DNA of 64,000 bases from Atopsyche davidsoni (Eukaryota > Arthropoda > Insecta > Trichoptera > Hydrobiosidae): the NCBI GenBank assembly GCA_022113835.1, contig JAILWY010000001.1, positions 8,928,001 through 8,992,000 of the forward strand. The letters are read 5' to 3'. The notes beneath the pieces were generated by a model. The model did no database searches, was not told the DNA's origin, and worked only from the letters and a program-made list of their open reading frames with translations. Below, piece after piece: positions 46,911 to 60,720 of this stretch (the first letter of the stretch is position 1; every line of letters begins with the position of its first letter). The translations under genes and the position numbers were made by a program.

Positions 46911-48749
46911 TTGGCGATAAGTATTTTAACAAAATATAGCAACCCTAAACGATTACATATTTTTGTAAGAAAAAGAAAAAAGGCTGGGAGAGACGACTGG
47001 TTTTCTTTAACGGTGAACTGACTTAGTCTTTTGCAGTCAAAGTCAAACTTTCAAGCTTTTAATAAATACTTCTGAAACTCAAAAATCTACTCAGTTTTTT
47101 TATAATCATTAATGGTATGAATATATTTAACAAAATTAAAAAAAGTGAAAAAAATCGACTACCCTCAGTAAGATATATTTTACCAACTTTTATACTCTTG
47201 AATATCTAATTGAAATGATTGAAGGAATTCATGAAGTAATATTACTTAAAACATAAAATCTATGTTCAAACTTAAAACATTGAAAATTATAATAATAAGT
47301 ATAAAACTATAAAAAAATTGTTCTTATTGTAATATTTATAAAATTATTTTCTAAATCCAATCTTAAATATTATACTTTCAAGAAAAAAGTGAAATTTCAC
47401 AGAGATAAATATGTACGTGATACTAATTCCCAAAATTTACTAAACAAGATATTTTACAGGGTTTTGGTGCATTTTATAGCCCACTCGCACTTCAAGAGCC
47501 ACCATTAGAAGAAAGCATCAATCAAAATGAAAATTCGCGATCTTACGCAATATAAATTGCTCCGACCGCTTAATCTTCTTTATATCTCCACAAGGGGTAA
47601 AAATAGCCCCCAGCCGAGACCGAGGCCTCTCCCTCCCTTGACGGGTTGGTACTAATATCCATATGAATAATTTTGTACAAAGGACTCCACGCTCGGGCTA
47701 ACTATTCGAGGTTTCAGACCTATCGTGTATGAAAAACATGGAAAATCACGCTTTTCTACAGGGTGTCCGTCGCATGCATTAGCATACATTAAAGGGGTTA
47801 TTTTTTGGAATAAAACATAATTAAATGTGTAATAATGCATGACAATAACTTCGTATTAAAAAACCTTTGAAGTTTCCAAATTTATTTTACGGTAAAATTA
47901 TACAACATGATATACCTGTTTTTATGGATGCACATACTTAATTATATTCAAGTCAATGATTTAGTGCTTTTTTGTTGGAACCATTTCACCTTTTTAATTA
48001 TGTATGAGTTTGTTTATATTTTTTGTAAATATTTTGCAAATGTCAAAACACCATTATTTTTTTAATGTGTACTTTGGCACATTAACTATGATCTACGAGT
48101 GTGTTAGCCACGCTTTCTGAAATCTGAAAATCTATATTCATGATTGATTTTGTAGAACTAGTGAGCAAAAGTTACTACCACAGTTAAGGTGTCGTGTTGA
48201 CCTTAAATAGACCTAACTTATGGGAAGAACAATTTTCTTGACAAGTCAAATTCTTTTTGATATCAGTATCTTCTTTTTGTGTTATACTTAAATGCAATCC
48301 TATAGTTTAAAATAACCATTAAAAATAATCGTGTTTGATATATAATTGTACTTAATAAATAAATACATTTTTTATTATTATTTACAACATAGTATTCAAT
48401 TTCGATTCAATACAACTAAAGTATTGTAAATAATTTAGACAATAACTGATGTTTGATTATAATTAAAATGAGAATTCGTCTAATACAATATATTGATATT
48501 GTATTAAACATACAAACTCATTCGTTAAAGTACTTACAAAACTATGCATTGCGGTATTTGATAAATTTTCGGACAACAATAATTAATAATTAATAAACCA
48601 TTGAGAGATTATCTAAATATTTTGCAAAAACATAATTGACACATAATTTAAACAAATATTTTTTTGTTAAAGAATATCAGCAAAAATACAGCACAAAAGA
48701 AGGCAGTTTCTTTAATCGAGGTGGATAACTATTTGGTCCGTTTTCCGTG

Positions 48750-49080
48750 AGTTTCCTGAAATGAATATTTGGTGTTCCGCGGGCAGTGGGGTGACACCCC
48801 ATATCCGGTCGGGACTGGAACGAATCCCCTGTCAGTCCGCAAGTGACATGGGGAGGCTAATTGCGGGCTCGGGCCGGCCGGTTCGGTTGGTTTACATCAA
48901 GGCAATTAACGGATTTGTAAACTTCCCAGTTTTCACATTCACAATAGTTGGATGTTTCACCCCGAAGAATCATTTGGGATATGACCTATTTGATTTCCAG
49001 CGCCGGGAGCTGCGCACTTATTTAAGGAGAAATAATCGCATTACTACAGAGGTTTGCTCGCCGCCGCAAAGGCCGGCATG
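48750..49080. promoter_or_regulatory. GC islet with paired forkhead-like words
   Basis: A GC-rich core (GGCTCGGGCCGGCCGGTTCG) is followed by GGTTTACAT and, about 20 bp on, TTTGTAAAC. These are forkhead-type words in opposite orientations. A 106-codon plus-strand frame spans the islet but shows no recognisable domain, and I do not call it a gene. Confidence 0.28.
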
Positions 49081-51252
49081 AGCTTATTTCCATACGCACA
49101 TATTTGTGTTTTACGTTTTAATTAAAACTTTAGGATTATGAGATATTTTGGTAATACAATTCGTTGGGGATGTCCATCGATATGTGAAAGTATAGACATT
49201 CTCAGAATAAACACTTATTTGTTTTCGTAGTACTTTTTCCTAAGCTGACGAGTTTAAGTTATTGTATAAGTATTTATTTGATTTAAATTTTAATGTTTTT
49301 TTATATTTAACGTTCAAATCCAAGTAATTTGAAAAACAAACATAATTGTTCATAAGTTACGAGCTTGGTGCATAATACATGAATTATAATGGCTGGTTGA
49401 TTTAAGTCTGAATGCTTACAAATATAATGTATTCATTTCACAGTAAAATGCGGTAATGCAATTTTGTAGTAGGAGATGTGAAACTAAAGGACTCTAGCCG
49501 GAATTTAATTCGAGGTTTGCATTTGTTTTAAACTGTTTGAAATTCATAGTTTACTATTTGTGAAGGTTTATCATGAAATAAACATAATAAATAACTTTGA
49601 CATTTAACACTACTTATTATGAGGTGGGGTTAGTTTTAGCCTAAATACTTTCAATAACAGATTTTATATGTTAATCATTTCTAAATTGGAAACTAAGTAA
49701 ACAATACATAAATAACACAGAATATAAATGAATAACGTTTTATGAGCAAAACTTATTTTAAAAGCAAATGGTGTACAAACTAATGATTGAAATAAATGTA
49801 TAATATTCAATACATCACTCTTATTGAAATTAGTAGAATTTATGAATTTACTTTTTAATTTATCTGTGTTAATCGAAACACTTAGAATTTTGAGATGATC
49901 AGTAAAGTCTATTTACGAATTAGTTATTTTTATTGTGAGTATCAAGCTGAATACAATAAATCTTTATAAAGTTTGCCGTCTACAGTGAAATAAACCCAGG
50001 CTTTCGGGAGTGCTGGGCTGGGATCAAGTTCCATCTGGGTGAAGTCACTGTCCATCTAGCTTAGTTAAGTAAACCGCTGGCTACAAAAATTGAGATGTTG
50101 TATCCGCTGATGTCAGCAAATTGATAAGTATTTTTGGATATTGAGTAATTTTTTTCATTTTATTTGTGTGCGTACAATTTTTTTTTGTGGCATCAGCAAA
50201 AACAAATTAACTGTGTTATGACTGCGTCATATTGTAATAGTAAACCGTTGAAAATGAAGGCTTGCCAAAATCGTTCAAGAGATGGGTTATTAAGTGTCTT
50301 TTTATTTCTTGACAGTTAATTTTATTATCAAATATAAATTTGACAACATAGCACCATTCCTGAAAATCAATTTAACATGGAATTTAAAATTTAAATTTTC
50401 ATGTATAATAAGCGTAGCAAATTCTCCCCTGAAAAGTTAATCAATGTTACTGAAAGCCACCGTATTTTTGTCGCCAGGTTAAAAATAAACCGGAAATAAG
50501 AGACTCGCCGAAAACTTTAATTGCTTCCATTTAATTTTATTATCAGTCAAATTTCACCAGAAAATTACTTTTGAATGTAAGACACGTTCTGGCCGGACGC
50601 ACTCCGTTTTAACTTTTTTCCAGCAGAGATAAAATTACAGCGGAAAAGGCAAGCACAAAAAAACGACTTTTCAGGTAGTAATGCATACAAGCGGTAGATT
50701 TATTGCGCTTTAAAGTGAGGGAGGAAGCTCGGGAGCGGGAAAATTGTTGGGCTCTGCTGAAATTGGCTTATTTTATACCTGCAATGGCTTAATATAAACG
50801 TATCGCGCATATATTAATTTATAAAGGCGGTAATTTGTCTGATATATCGTTTATGAGTTTCTTTAATGATTTAATATCTTCTGAAACAAGATTATACATA
50901 TTTTGAAATCCGCACACCCCTTATTTTATTTAATTTTTTAATTTACGTATATTTACTACAAACATATATTAATCATGTGTGATTTTGATTAAGAGACAAA
51001 ATTAAGTTTGTTTTCCTATAATTTTTAATATTGTATAATCGTTTTGTTTCATTTTATAGTAAATTTAATGTCCATATTCTGAAAAATCTCAGCATTGCAC
51101 GGAACGAATCATATCTTTATTCAATTACTTTTAGATAATATTTATACTCAACAGGATGATTATTTATAGTATATGTCATTAATTATTTTTTGAATATCAT
51201 TTTAAATTAAAAATATGTTATACGTTGATCTATAAAAATACGATGTGAAACT

Positions 51253-51323
51253 AATATAAAATATTTGTAAAACAATTACTGATTCTTATCTTTTCAGTAA
51301 TTATTTTACAAACTTTTATAATT
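51253..51323. repeat. Imperfect hairpin of pre-miRNA size
   Basis: ATTTGTAAAACAATTACTGA (51263-51282) pairs with 51294-51313 with two mismatches, around an 11-nt loop. The pairing extends imperfectly outward for about ten more bases. The size and the scattered mismatches suit a miRNA precursor better than the perfect hairpin at 22.7 kb does, but high AT content makes chance folding possible. Confidence 0.4.
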
Positions 51324-54300
51324 TAATTTGAATTAAAATGGTAAACATTAAGTTAATACTTTTTTGTGTGAATCTAAAAAACGATAATTGCATTATTATT
51401 TTCTATAATAACAAGAATGATATTTTTGTAAACGTGAAAAAGATCCATTCAAATATACGAACTTTAGCATAAGAAAGATTTTTTATCATAGATACGGCCA
51501 ACAGGCAAAACAATTGTTTTTTTGGTTTGTGAGCCCTCACGTACTCACTGGTTTTTAGTCGAGCTTACAGACATAAAAAAGTTTCTCATATTTTTTGTCA
51601 AAAAGTATATCTTTTTATTTAAAGTGGCATTAATGGGGGTCAGAGCTATTTATATAGGTATAGTTTATAACCTTTCAAGTGGTATTTCCAGGCTTATAGA
51701 CATCAAAAGCATCCTTGTAAGGTATGTCCATGGATGAGTAAGTAAAGGGATGCCTATTGTACTTTATTTTTTTACCGTAAAACGATACAAAAACTGCCAA
51801 ATGATGGCAATTCATAGAAAAAAAAACTAAAATAAATATTTGTGATCTCTACGGAGTTTTTTGTAGAAATATATTTAATATGAAAATATCGAAACATATT
51901 TATAGTATATGTGTGTCTACATATTTTTATTTAATATGTGTGTATGTGATTATAAAATGAATTTTTCAAATTAGTTTATATTTATATATTTAATAAGCTC
52001 GCAACAACTTTAAATATTTGCCATATAAACATGATCCTTCAAAAACTACACTTGAGACTTTGTTTAATACTCACACCTGCTTTAATTGTTATGTTGCTCA
52101 GGTGTGCTCAGACTTAGACTTCGTTACTTGTTTGCCAGGTTTCAATAGTATAATCAAGCGAAAATACTTACAGTTATACCTCGATTAATTGAAACGTATA
52201 ATATACTTTATCATTACATTTGTCTAAATATTTGAATTTAAATTTGAGTTGCAAAGCCATACGTAAAACCCAATGTATATTTATAAAGTATGACCACACA
52301 TTCTAGACAGCTGATCTCTCATTTACAGTTCGAATCGGAGATGATAAATGCAAAAACTGTATTAAAAAATGCTTATGAATTGGCAGAAAACATCTCAATG
52401 TTACCTTGAACACAACTATCTATACATAGTTTTTTTTGAGAAATATAAGTTTAACTGTAAAGCTTAAAATTTATGAAGATGTTTTATTAAATACATATTC
52501 TTTAATTTTAATTGAAAATGATAAATCAATCCACTTATATTTACTTTTAAAAGAAAATTAAAATGGAAGATAATTGATTTGAACCGTTTTATGATATAGA
52601 AGGTTTAAAAAAAGTGGTTATTTTTATAAAAACCTATTTATTTGCAAATCTGAAAAAAAATAATTGGGCTGCTGGGAATCTTGTAAAGCTTTTTTTTTAA
52701 AGCGCAAAGCTTTAAATCTAGACCAAAGAGAGTGGGTATGTTTGTGCATGTGGTTACTGACATATCCTGAAGGAAAGCTCTCCACACGTTTCCAGTAGAA
52801 GCGTTTATCGTACGCGAGCTGCAGATTAACGTAAGTTCGTCGAATTCTCGTGGACGGAGTTAGTCGCACGTAGAGTTGCAAACGTACAGCTTAAATCGAG
52901 GGGCGCTTACTGAAAAACTGAAAGGAGGGGTCTTTGATCGATTACTCGAAAGTAAATTAGATAATGCTCAAATAAACAGAACTCGTAAATTTAATTTACT
53001 TCAACGTATAAACCGAGTGAAAATCAGTTGTAACATCAGAAAATTATTCGTGAGGATTAATTCACGAATTAAAATATTTAAAAATACCTTTGTTTTTAAA
53101 ACATGCAATTTTTTGATTTTTCTCTTTTTTATCATAAAATAATTTAAAAGATGTTTTAACTCATCAAAACACGTGTAAAAAGACATATATAAAAAATACT
53201 CTAAACAAATATGAAGAAGTTACTCATATTTCAAGTTTATAGATTCAGTTTTGCAGCGTTAAATATAAGCAAATTATTATGTACTGCCATGATAAAGCTT
53301 GTGTGAGCCAACTTGCGTGAGTTTTTAATGTGATCTTTTTAGTAGTTGCTTCAATAAATCAAATATATAACCCAATTCTTTTTTGACTGTAAAACAAAGT
53401 ACAAATTTTTCATGATTTTAACATAGATAAATAGATTTTTATTTTACCAAAGCTAATTTTAAAAAGCTGTGCAAAAATTGGGCAACAAAAATATAACAAA
53501 CGATGAAATATTATGCAAATAACTCATATCTCAATACGCATTAATCTATTCTCTCAAAACGTCCGGTCAATATTAAGTAGACTGTAGATTAGATAGTCCT
53601 AAAAAAACCTAAAAATCAGGTTTATTTAAGGAAAGGTACCTTGTGAATAAAATTCTCGTATTATGGGACGCGACGGTCAAACGTCCATTAAGGCAGGATC
53701 GCTTTTTCATTGGGTTGTAAATGTCAAAACAAAGACGTTAGTTGACACTAAGAAAGGTCAGGATTACTTACACTCTGGTAGAAACAAGGCGCTATGTAAG
53801 CTAATAAATTCAGAGAGATCTTGATTTTCATCCTATAAATAGTAAATGGATATTTAATTGAGGACTAGACATACAATCTGATTTGAATAATGTTGATTGT
53901 TTTGTTTGTCAATGTTTTACGGTGATTAGAAGCCATCAATCATTAGTCACTTCGTTTTCAGTTTCACACGCTAGTTAAAAGCAGTTTTGAGTTTGCAAGA
54001 TGACGTTTGACTTATTGCTTTAAACAAAAACATACAATCTAAATAACACAAATACAAATAAATTATCAGAACCAATAGAATGAATTTAATAAAATACAAC
54101 TGTAGTATTTTTGATAGTATTGGCGTTAAATAAAATGTATGTATAAAAGTGTTCCTACTAATTGGATGCAGCCTCAAACACAGCCTCGGAGAATGGACCC
54201 ACTGAAGAGCCCATTAATGAGAAGTCGTCATTCCTATTTGTGTTTGTGTAGCATTGTAGTCTATTCTATTACCTCTTAAATTGCACCTAACTCAAGCGTT

Positions 54301-55259
54301 TTATGGGACATTTAAGGGTACACTAAACTGTCGACGATAATTGAAGCTCCGCAACGAGATGCATATACTCACAGAGACACTCGAGCGTTGCTTTTAGGAC
54401 GAAATTTAAAACATTCTCCATTAAATATTTTATATCAGACTCGAAAAACTATTTACGCTTTCAAAGAAAAACGGAAAATAAAATAACAACGTTCTGGTCT
54501 TAGGTTTTTGGTATTTCAACTCTATGAAGCGATAAAATACGCTGCAAATGTAAATCCTTTTCCGGGAATCGGAATCTAACAATTATTTTTCTACTTGTTA
54601 GTGCGACACGCTTTGATAGAGCTGTGGCGAGTGGTAATGCAGAGAAAAAAATAAAGGGAGAAATTTACGATTATTAGCTCGCCTTGCATGCAGGCATGCT
54701 GTTAGCTGCAATATCAGTTATTTTATTTACGAAACTGTGGAAAGTTACTTGTTCTGTTCCCTTACAATTTAAAAACATCGCAATACAAAAAACTATTTAA
54801 TAACATTATTTATATGCAAATGCGTTTTCATAAAAAAAATATTATTACAAAGTTTTTTAAAACTGCGATTGTTTGACAATTAATAATTGAATGGAATTTT
54901 TAATGTTATTTCAATAATAAATATGATTTGATATGTAATATTTTGTATCGTTTAGTAAATTAGATGTCTTTTGAAAATTAATAGATTAAACAGGAATACA
55001 GTCACGCAAACTGTGAAGTATAAAGAGCGTAGGTAAATTAGTACAAGAGTGGGTGAATTTACTCATAAAGAACACCCTCCGTACATTTATCACTCACACA
55101 GCACTGTAAGTAACTATAATAAACATAATTTATTTCGTAATTAATTACTTGGTGCACGTGAATATATTTGAAAGTTATGAATCTACCATAGCAGGAAACA
55201 AAACAAGCAGGTTAATGAAATAAATTAAACTGCTTCATTACTGTGAGAGTGCTCGGAGA

Positions 55260-55480
55260 TGTGCAGAACAATGGCGGCTCCCGCCTCAGAAACAAAAATC
55301 GCAAAAGTTCAGTGTGAAGCGTAAGACGCCATGTTTAAGTAATGAAGGGAAAGAAAGAAATAGGATATAGAGCGGAGGGGAGGCACATCAGCATGGAAAC
55401 AATGGACAACAAAGGCCGTCGTTAGGCACACGGAGTACTCGGGGCTAAACTGGACAACTCCCCAGATCTCGGGGGATGCC
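55260..55480. promoter_or_regulatory. GC islet with three Sox/TCF-type sites
   Basis: ACAATGG occurs at 55268-55274 and 55399-55405, and ACAAAGG at 55409-55415, 10 bp after the second. The first ACAATGG runs into GCGGC (Pho/YY1-like). A POU octamer ATTTGCAT lies nearby at 55678-55685. This is a candidate SoxB/POU-responsive element. Confidence 0.33.
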
Positions 55481-58289
55481 CTGGCGAGGAGGACTGTTTA
55501 ATCCATGTAATTGTTCTACTTTATTTTAAATGATGCAAAACGAGCTAAACATTCTTATAATTAATAACTTTTTAAAGGATGAGCCGGAGAAATACAAATA
55601 AGAGGAATCGATGCCGGCACCGCAGCTCTGAGGTCGATCCGCTACTCAAAGGGATCTTAAACTTCTGTCTCTGGGGGATTTGCATAACTTTTGGGGATGT
55701 TTAAAGCTGACACTTCTGATCTATATTACTTACTAAACACTTTGGTTCGCTATCCGGTCTTGTACTGTACACACATGTTCGAAAACATTTTGCGTTCTCA
55801 ATAAACATGAATAATATATTAGAAATTGTTTTCTGTTTGGCAAATATTTACCCCACAGATTTTTCTATGAAGTAAATTCTATAAATAGTTAAAGAAGAAC
55901 ATAAATATAAACAACAAATATTTATTTATAAATAATTAAATTGAAGACCTTGTAAACGTTGAAAGTGCCTTCGCGAAAGATGTAGAATAAACTGATTTTT
56001 AGAATTTAAGAGAAATAACACCGCTGATATCTGCACACCTTGGCCAGAATTTTTATATTTTCGTTGGAAGCTGTTTAGGGTGATAAGTGCAGCACCTGGT
56101 ATCAGATTGCGTAATGGACCCGCCAGCAATGATTTGGGTAAGCCTCCAGCTTGATGTTCTCTGACATGTTGCTTGGGGTAAGACACGGCAAAGATTTAAA
56201 TTGCTCTTCACTAAGTGACGAAGATCCTGGTTACACCCCGTTACGGCTTCTGTGTAATTACAAAGCCTGATTCTGAAGCTGAATCACGGGATTGGAGTGT
56301 CTATTACAAGAATGAAGTTTGGCTGTCTTTCACGTCATATCGTACTGCAAAATAAATGTCAACATCGAGACGATTATATGACTTATCAAAACCAAAAGTA
56401 AAACATAAGATACAACCATATTTATAAAATATACGGTTAATTTACAATATATGTAATTAAAATTATTAATCAGTAAAATACACAATGGTAAATATTTAAA
56501 ATGCAGCACATCGCAGGTATTTGTATATTTTTTATTTTATAAACTATATGATGGATTGCTTCAAAAAAGCCATCGTAAATATTTGCGTCATGCGATATCG
56601 CGTTAGTTATGAAACAATAAAGAGTAATATATTAATATCCCAACAATAAAATTATTTACATATTTAATCGAAAATTTTCCAAAAGCGATTAATTATAACA
56701 ATACAAAACCCATTTCCGATTCTAATTATAAATTTAAAATGAATGCAAAAAAATATACGTGAGATATTTTCAGTATCTTTGGCATAATTAATCTTTCTCT
56801 GAAAGAAGCCCACAATTTTCATGAAAAATTGAGACGAATGAATTTCTAAATCAATACTTTGATGATTGATTCTACTTGTGGTTTTTTTTCTCTCTCCAAT
56901 TCGCTTTTTTCAATTACTACCCTATGAGTAAATGTAATAAGATTACATCGCCCTAAAATTCAACAACATAAAAAAAAAATTCCTAATACAATTTCAAAAT
57001 AATTAAATAAAAACGTATAAATTTATCAACCGTGTTTTAAAAATACACGAATGAAAATCAATTTATATTTTAAAATTGTTTAATTATATTAAAAATGGTT
57101 AAGAAATGTTTTTTTTAATTTATTGATAGCTTATCGGAAATACCGATACATACCAAGTATAAATACATTTTAATCTAACCTGTGCTTTTTTCAGTAAAGT
57201 TTAAAATATAATACAATTAAAAATACTGAACGGGAAAACAAAAACCATTTTTGATTTTATTGATATGTTTTATCTACCAGATATCTTTTATATCAAATCA
57301 AAAATAAATTGAAAATTTATTTTATAAAAAAAAACTAAAAGTAAGTTATTATTTGAAAGGAGAGCTCTGAACATGAAACAATTTAATTTTTTATTGTTAT
57401 TCGAGAAAGGAAATAAATTGGGTTTGTAAAATATAAAATAAAACAAAAAATACATTAAGGGAGAAAACATCAATGTAGGCTGTATCTGCGCGGGTATCAC
57501 TCAAAGACAAAACTTTTGACATTTATATAAAAACACGGAGAAGGCTATTAGTTTGCTTTATTGACCAGGGGTTCAGTTTGATGAGAAGAGGAGGTTAAGT
57601 ATGAACCAGAATATGCTTTTTTTAGATTATATTTTTTCTGGAAGAATGTACGACAAAAAAAATTGCACAATAATAGTATGTGTGTATGGTAGCTAATATA
57701 TTAATTTCGTTTTATTTAAATATTCATATGCACTATCAAATCTGTTTATCCTATGAGTGACCAACTTGCCTTGAATAAATGTCATTGCGTCAACAGAGTA
57801 ATAAATATACAAATAACTTTTTAAAATTAAAATGCGATAAGAAAAAAATAAAATTATTTGTACGGAAGTAATAAATCGTATTATCCCATTTTCAGGCAAT
57901 GCCACGTACTTAGGATCAACTTGCTTATGTATATACAATATAAACCATTAGAGAGAATATCCCGATATCCCTTATGGGACCTAAATCCCTAGGTTTAGAG
58001 CTACGGCATTGATATTGCCTTGTCTTTTATCAATGTCTAGAGTTTTGTACCTAATTGAAAATCAGATTTTGTATTGGAAACTATTTCAATTTCTAACATA
58101 TAAATACAAAAATTAATTTAAATATTTTTACATTTAAATATATAAAATTGCATTCGATAAGTGCTAAATTTAATAAAAACATGCAGCCTGGAATCTATTA
58201 AGGCCGTACCGGGAGCTATAAATTATCATAAATTTTCACTAGCGCTCCAAATCGCGTACTAGCAGAATTTTAAATAAACAAGTATTCAA

Positions 58290-59150
58290 CTGCAAAATTT
58301 GCATCTGGAAATCTCAGGGCGCGGCGTTATCGCCAGACTGCAGCAGGGGCGGGCTTCTCTAATTGTTTGCTGCAAAAAAAGCAGTTAGGCGCTGTCGGCG
58401 TTTTAAATCGATTAAATGGTTTTTAAACTTATCTTAATTACTCAGTATTTTTATTTTTTGGTTTAAATGTTTCGACGGCTTGTTTTTTGAAAACACAAAA
58501 CTTGATGCAGCAAATATTCGAGTAAACATTTTCCAATAATTGAAAACTGACCGATTGTTCGATTGCGGCTATCATTCATGTGTAAAATAAATATGTACAG
58601 CAAATATTTTTTTGAAAAATACAACTTCATATGAAAGTAAGAATAAATCGACAGCAGCTTAACTGAAACAGGTGTGAGTTCAACTACATCAATTTGGGAT
58701 TCGCTTGTCAGGGCGAGGATTAAGCCGAGCCGATCAATAATCAACGGCTTAACTACAGAGAAAACAAGTCAAACTTTCCTCAAAAATAGAAGCTCCTGCA
58801 ATTCTTTCCACTCCAACGACTCACCACTAAGCAGTACCGCGCCGGCAGCAGTAAACAGAAAAAAAACCGGTACCTTCCCCAAGGCGAGAAGGCTTGCATT
58901 TGCATGAAATCGGCACATAATAACCGGGCGCACTGGACGGGCGCCAGGCCCTGCGCTGATATATCGCGGGGAGAAACAGCCAAAATACGGGAATTATGGC
59001 CGGGAGTGCCGAACCGGCGGGACTCTTTATTGCCTTCCCAGTCGGATTTTGCTGAAGATGCATCGCTACGGAGTAATGGGCTATCGAGTGCACGTCTTCG
59101 AAAAATGTCATTTGCATGGAGGTCGCGGGCTGCAAAGTGACTTTCTCGTT
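58290..59150. promoter_or_regulatory. GC-rich block with three POU octamers
   Basis: Exact ATTTGCAT words lie at 58297-58304, 58898-58905 and 59110-59117. The last two bracket about 200 bp of GC-rich sequence with TTTATTGCC and AATTATGGCCGGG. Octamers also occur elsewhere in the window at near-background frequency, so only their location in GC-rich blocks is notable. Overlapping open frames of up to 102 codons are unrecognised. Confidence 0.3.
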
Positions 59151-60383
59151 TTGGGGATTACGCTTCAGTTAACTTTCATTATTAGCTTGGAGATATATAA
59201 AAGTTTAGCTTCTAGATAAATAATATATGTCTACTTAACGAAACCATAAAATATATCTTGTTTAACATGAATATATATTTTTAAATTGTTACAGCTGTTT
59301 GAATATTCGTTATAGATCAATATTTATACTCAAACTATTAATAATTTTCCACCACAAGCTGTTTTATCTATTATTAAATTATGTTTGAGTAGCTCAACTA
59401 CGGCTACAGGTTTAAAGTTTTGAAGTATGCATGTACACAAATTTATTTTAATGAGGGAACATCAAATGTATGAGTAATTATTTTACATTGAAGTTTGGAT
59501 GCTCTCATATTATTGTAACCATCGTAAATATACTTTTAAAAAAATGTTTGATCATTTGTATTTATTATTAATAAAAAAAATATTCAAAAATAATTGCTTA
59601 TTGATTATTTATAAAATCACTAATGATAAGTAAAATAGTAAATAAGAAAAACAATTTATCTTTATAAAAATCTTTAGCATTCAAATCAGCCAAAAATCTA
59701 CTTGTATGTGTCTTTACATAATAATAGTTGTACAGGGTATTTCTGGCGAAGGAAATCTTGTTAATGTTCTCAGTTCCCAGTGTTATTCTGCGCAACTTAG
59801 CACGCTGGGTGTGGTATTATTTGCTAGAAGTTTGCAATCCACTTTAAGTTTTTCACCTTTGTTAAAATTATTACTCTTTTCAAATCTCAAAGATATTCTA
59901 TTTAAATTTGAACCTCATTTTCAAATTAATTTAAATTTCAAAAACCAGTGTAGTAATTTTAGGCTTCGCTCGAAACCTATAAAAATTTTATTTTAGGCTG
60001 TTAACTGTTTATGATAATTGAATATTACTACAGTATGCGAGGAAATTTGCGTTATATTCTCCGGTTAAAAATACATCAGGCCATAAACTACTCGCACGAG
60101 TCTCCAAGTTACTGCCTGGTTGATTGTAGGCGAGAGTATAAAAAAGACAATTTAGTTGAGAGGAAAAGCAGATGCCGACACTCGCGCGGTACATCATCGC
60201 GTTATTTATTTGGTTATGCCTGACACGAAACAAACTACCGGCTACGAAGGATAGACATAATGTCCTACGCAAGGTCGCTTTTGAGACGAACCGCCTCGTG
60301 GCCCAGTGAAAGGTACACTTGCGTTTGGGATCGAATACAGGTAGAAAAACAAGTTATATCACATGGCCAAATATATGTAATAA

Positions 60384-60411
60384 TGTGTGTGTATATATAT
60401 ATATATATATA
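60384..60411. repeat. (TG)n(TA)n microsatellite
   Basis: A short TG run leads into about ten TA units. Confidence 0.9.
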
Positions 60412-60639
60412 ACGCGTAACAGTAAAATTTTTATTTATTGCAAGGTTTTATGATTTTATGTAAGCAATGGGGTAAATGCTTAAATCGCATCAACCAGGCG
60501 TTATATTCAATTAAACAATTAAAGATTAATTTGATAGATATTAAATTAGAACTAAAAAATCCTAAAAATATTTAATGGTAAAATATATAAAATAAACAAA
60601 TAGCATGAAGTAAACGATTTCGCTTTTAACTGGAGTAGG

Positions 60640-60720
60640 CTCTGCGCGTGTTTAGGGAGGAGCGCCGGCGTTTCCTGCTGGAAGCCGCCGCCTCGTTATT
60701 CAACTCGCCTCATCCAGGTT
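60640..60720. promoter_or_regulatory. Small GC islet
   Basis: GGAGGAGCGCCGGCG and AAGCCGCCGCCTCG lie in AT-rich intron. No coding pattern is seen and the function is unknown. Confidence 0.2.

Noticed and set aside
48761..49081. 106-codon plus-strand open frame
   Set aside because: No known domain, on the opposite strand to the host gene, and confined to a GC islet.
55926..56186. 86-codon minus-strand open frame in less AT-rich sequence
   Set aside because: It may be an old unclassified repeat (a TGATTC...GAATCA inverted repeat lies nearby), but I could not recognise a family or boundaries.
58827..59140. Open frames of 102 (minus) and 78 (plus) codons
   Set aside because: As with other islets, they are antisense pairs without domains and have no splice sites matching the cadherin phases.
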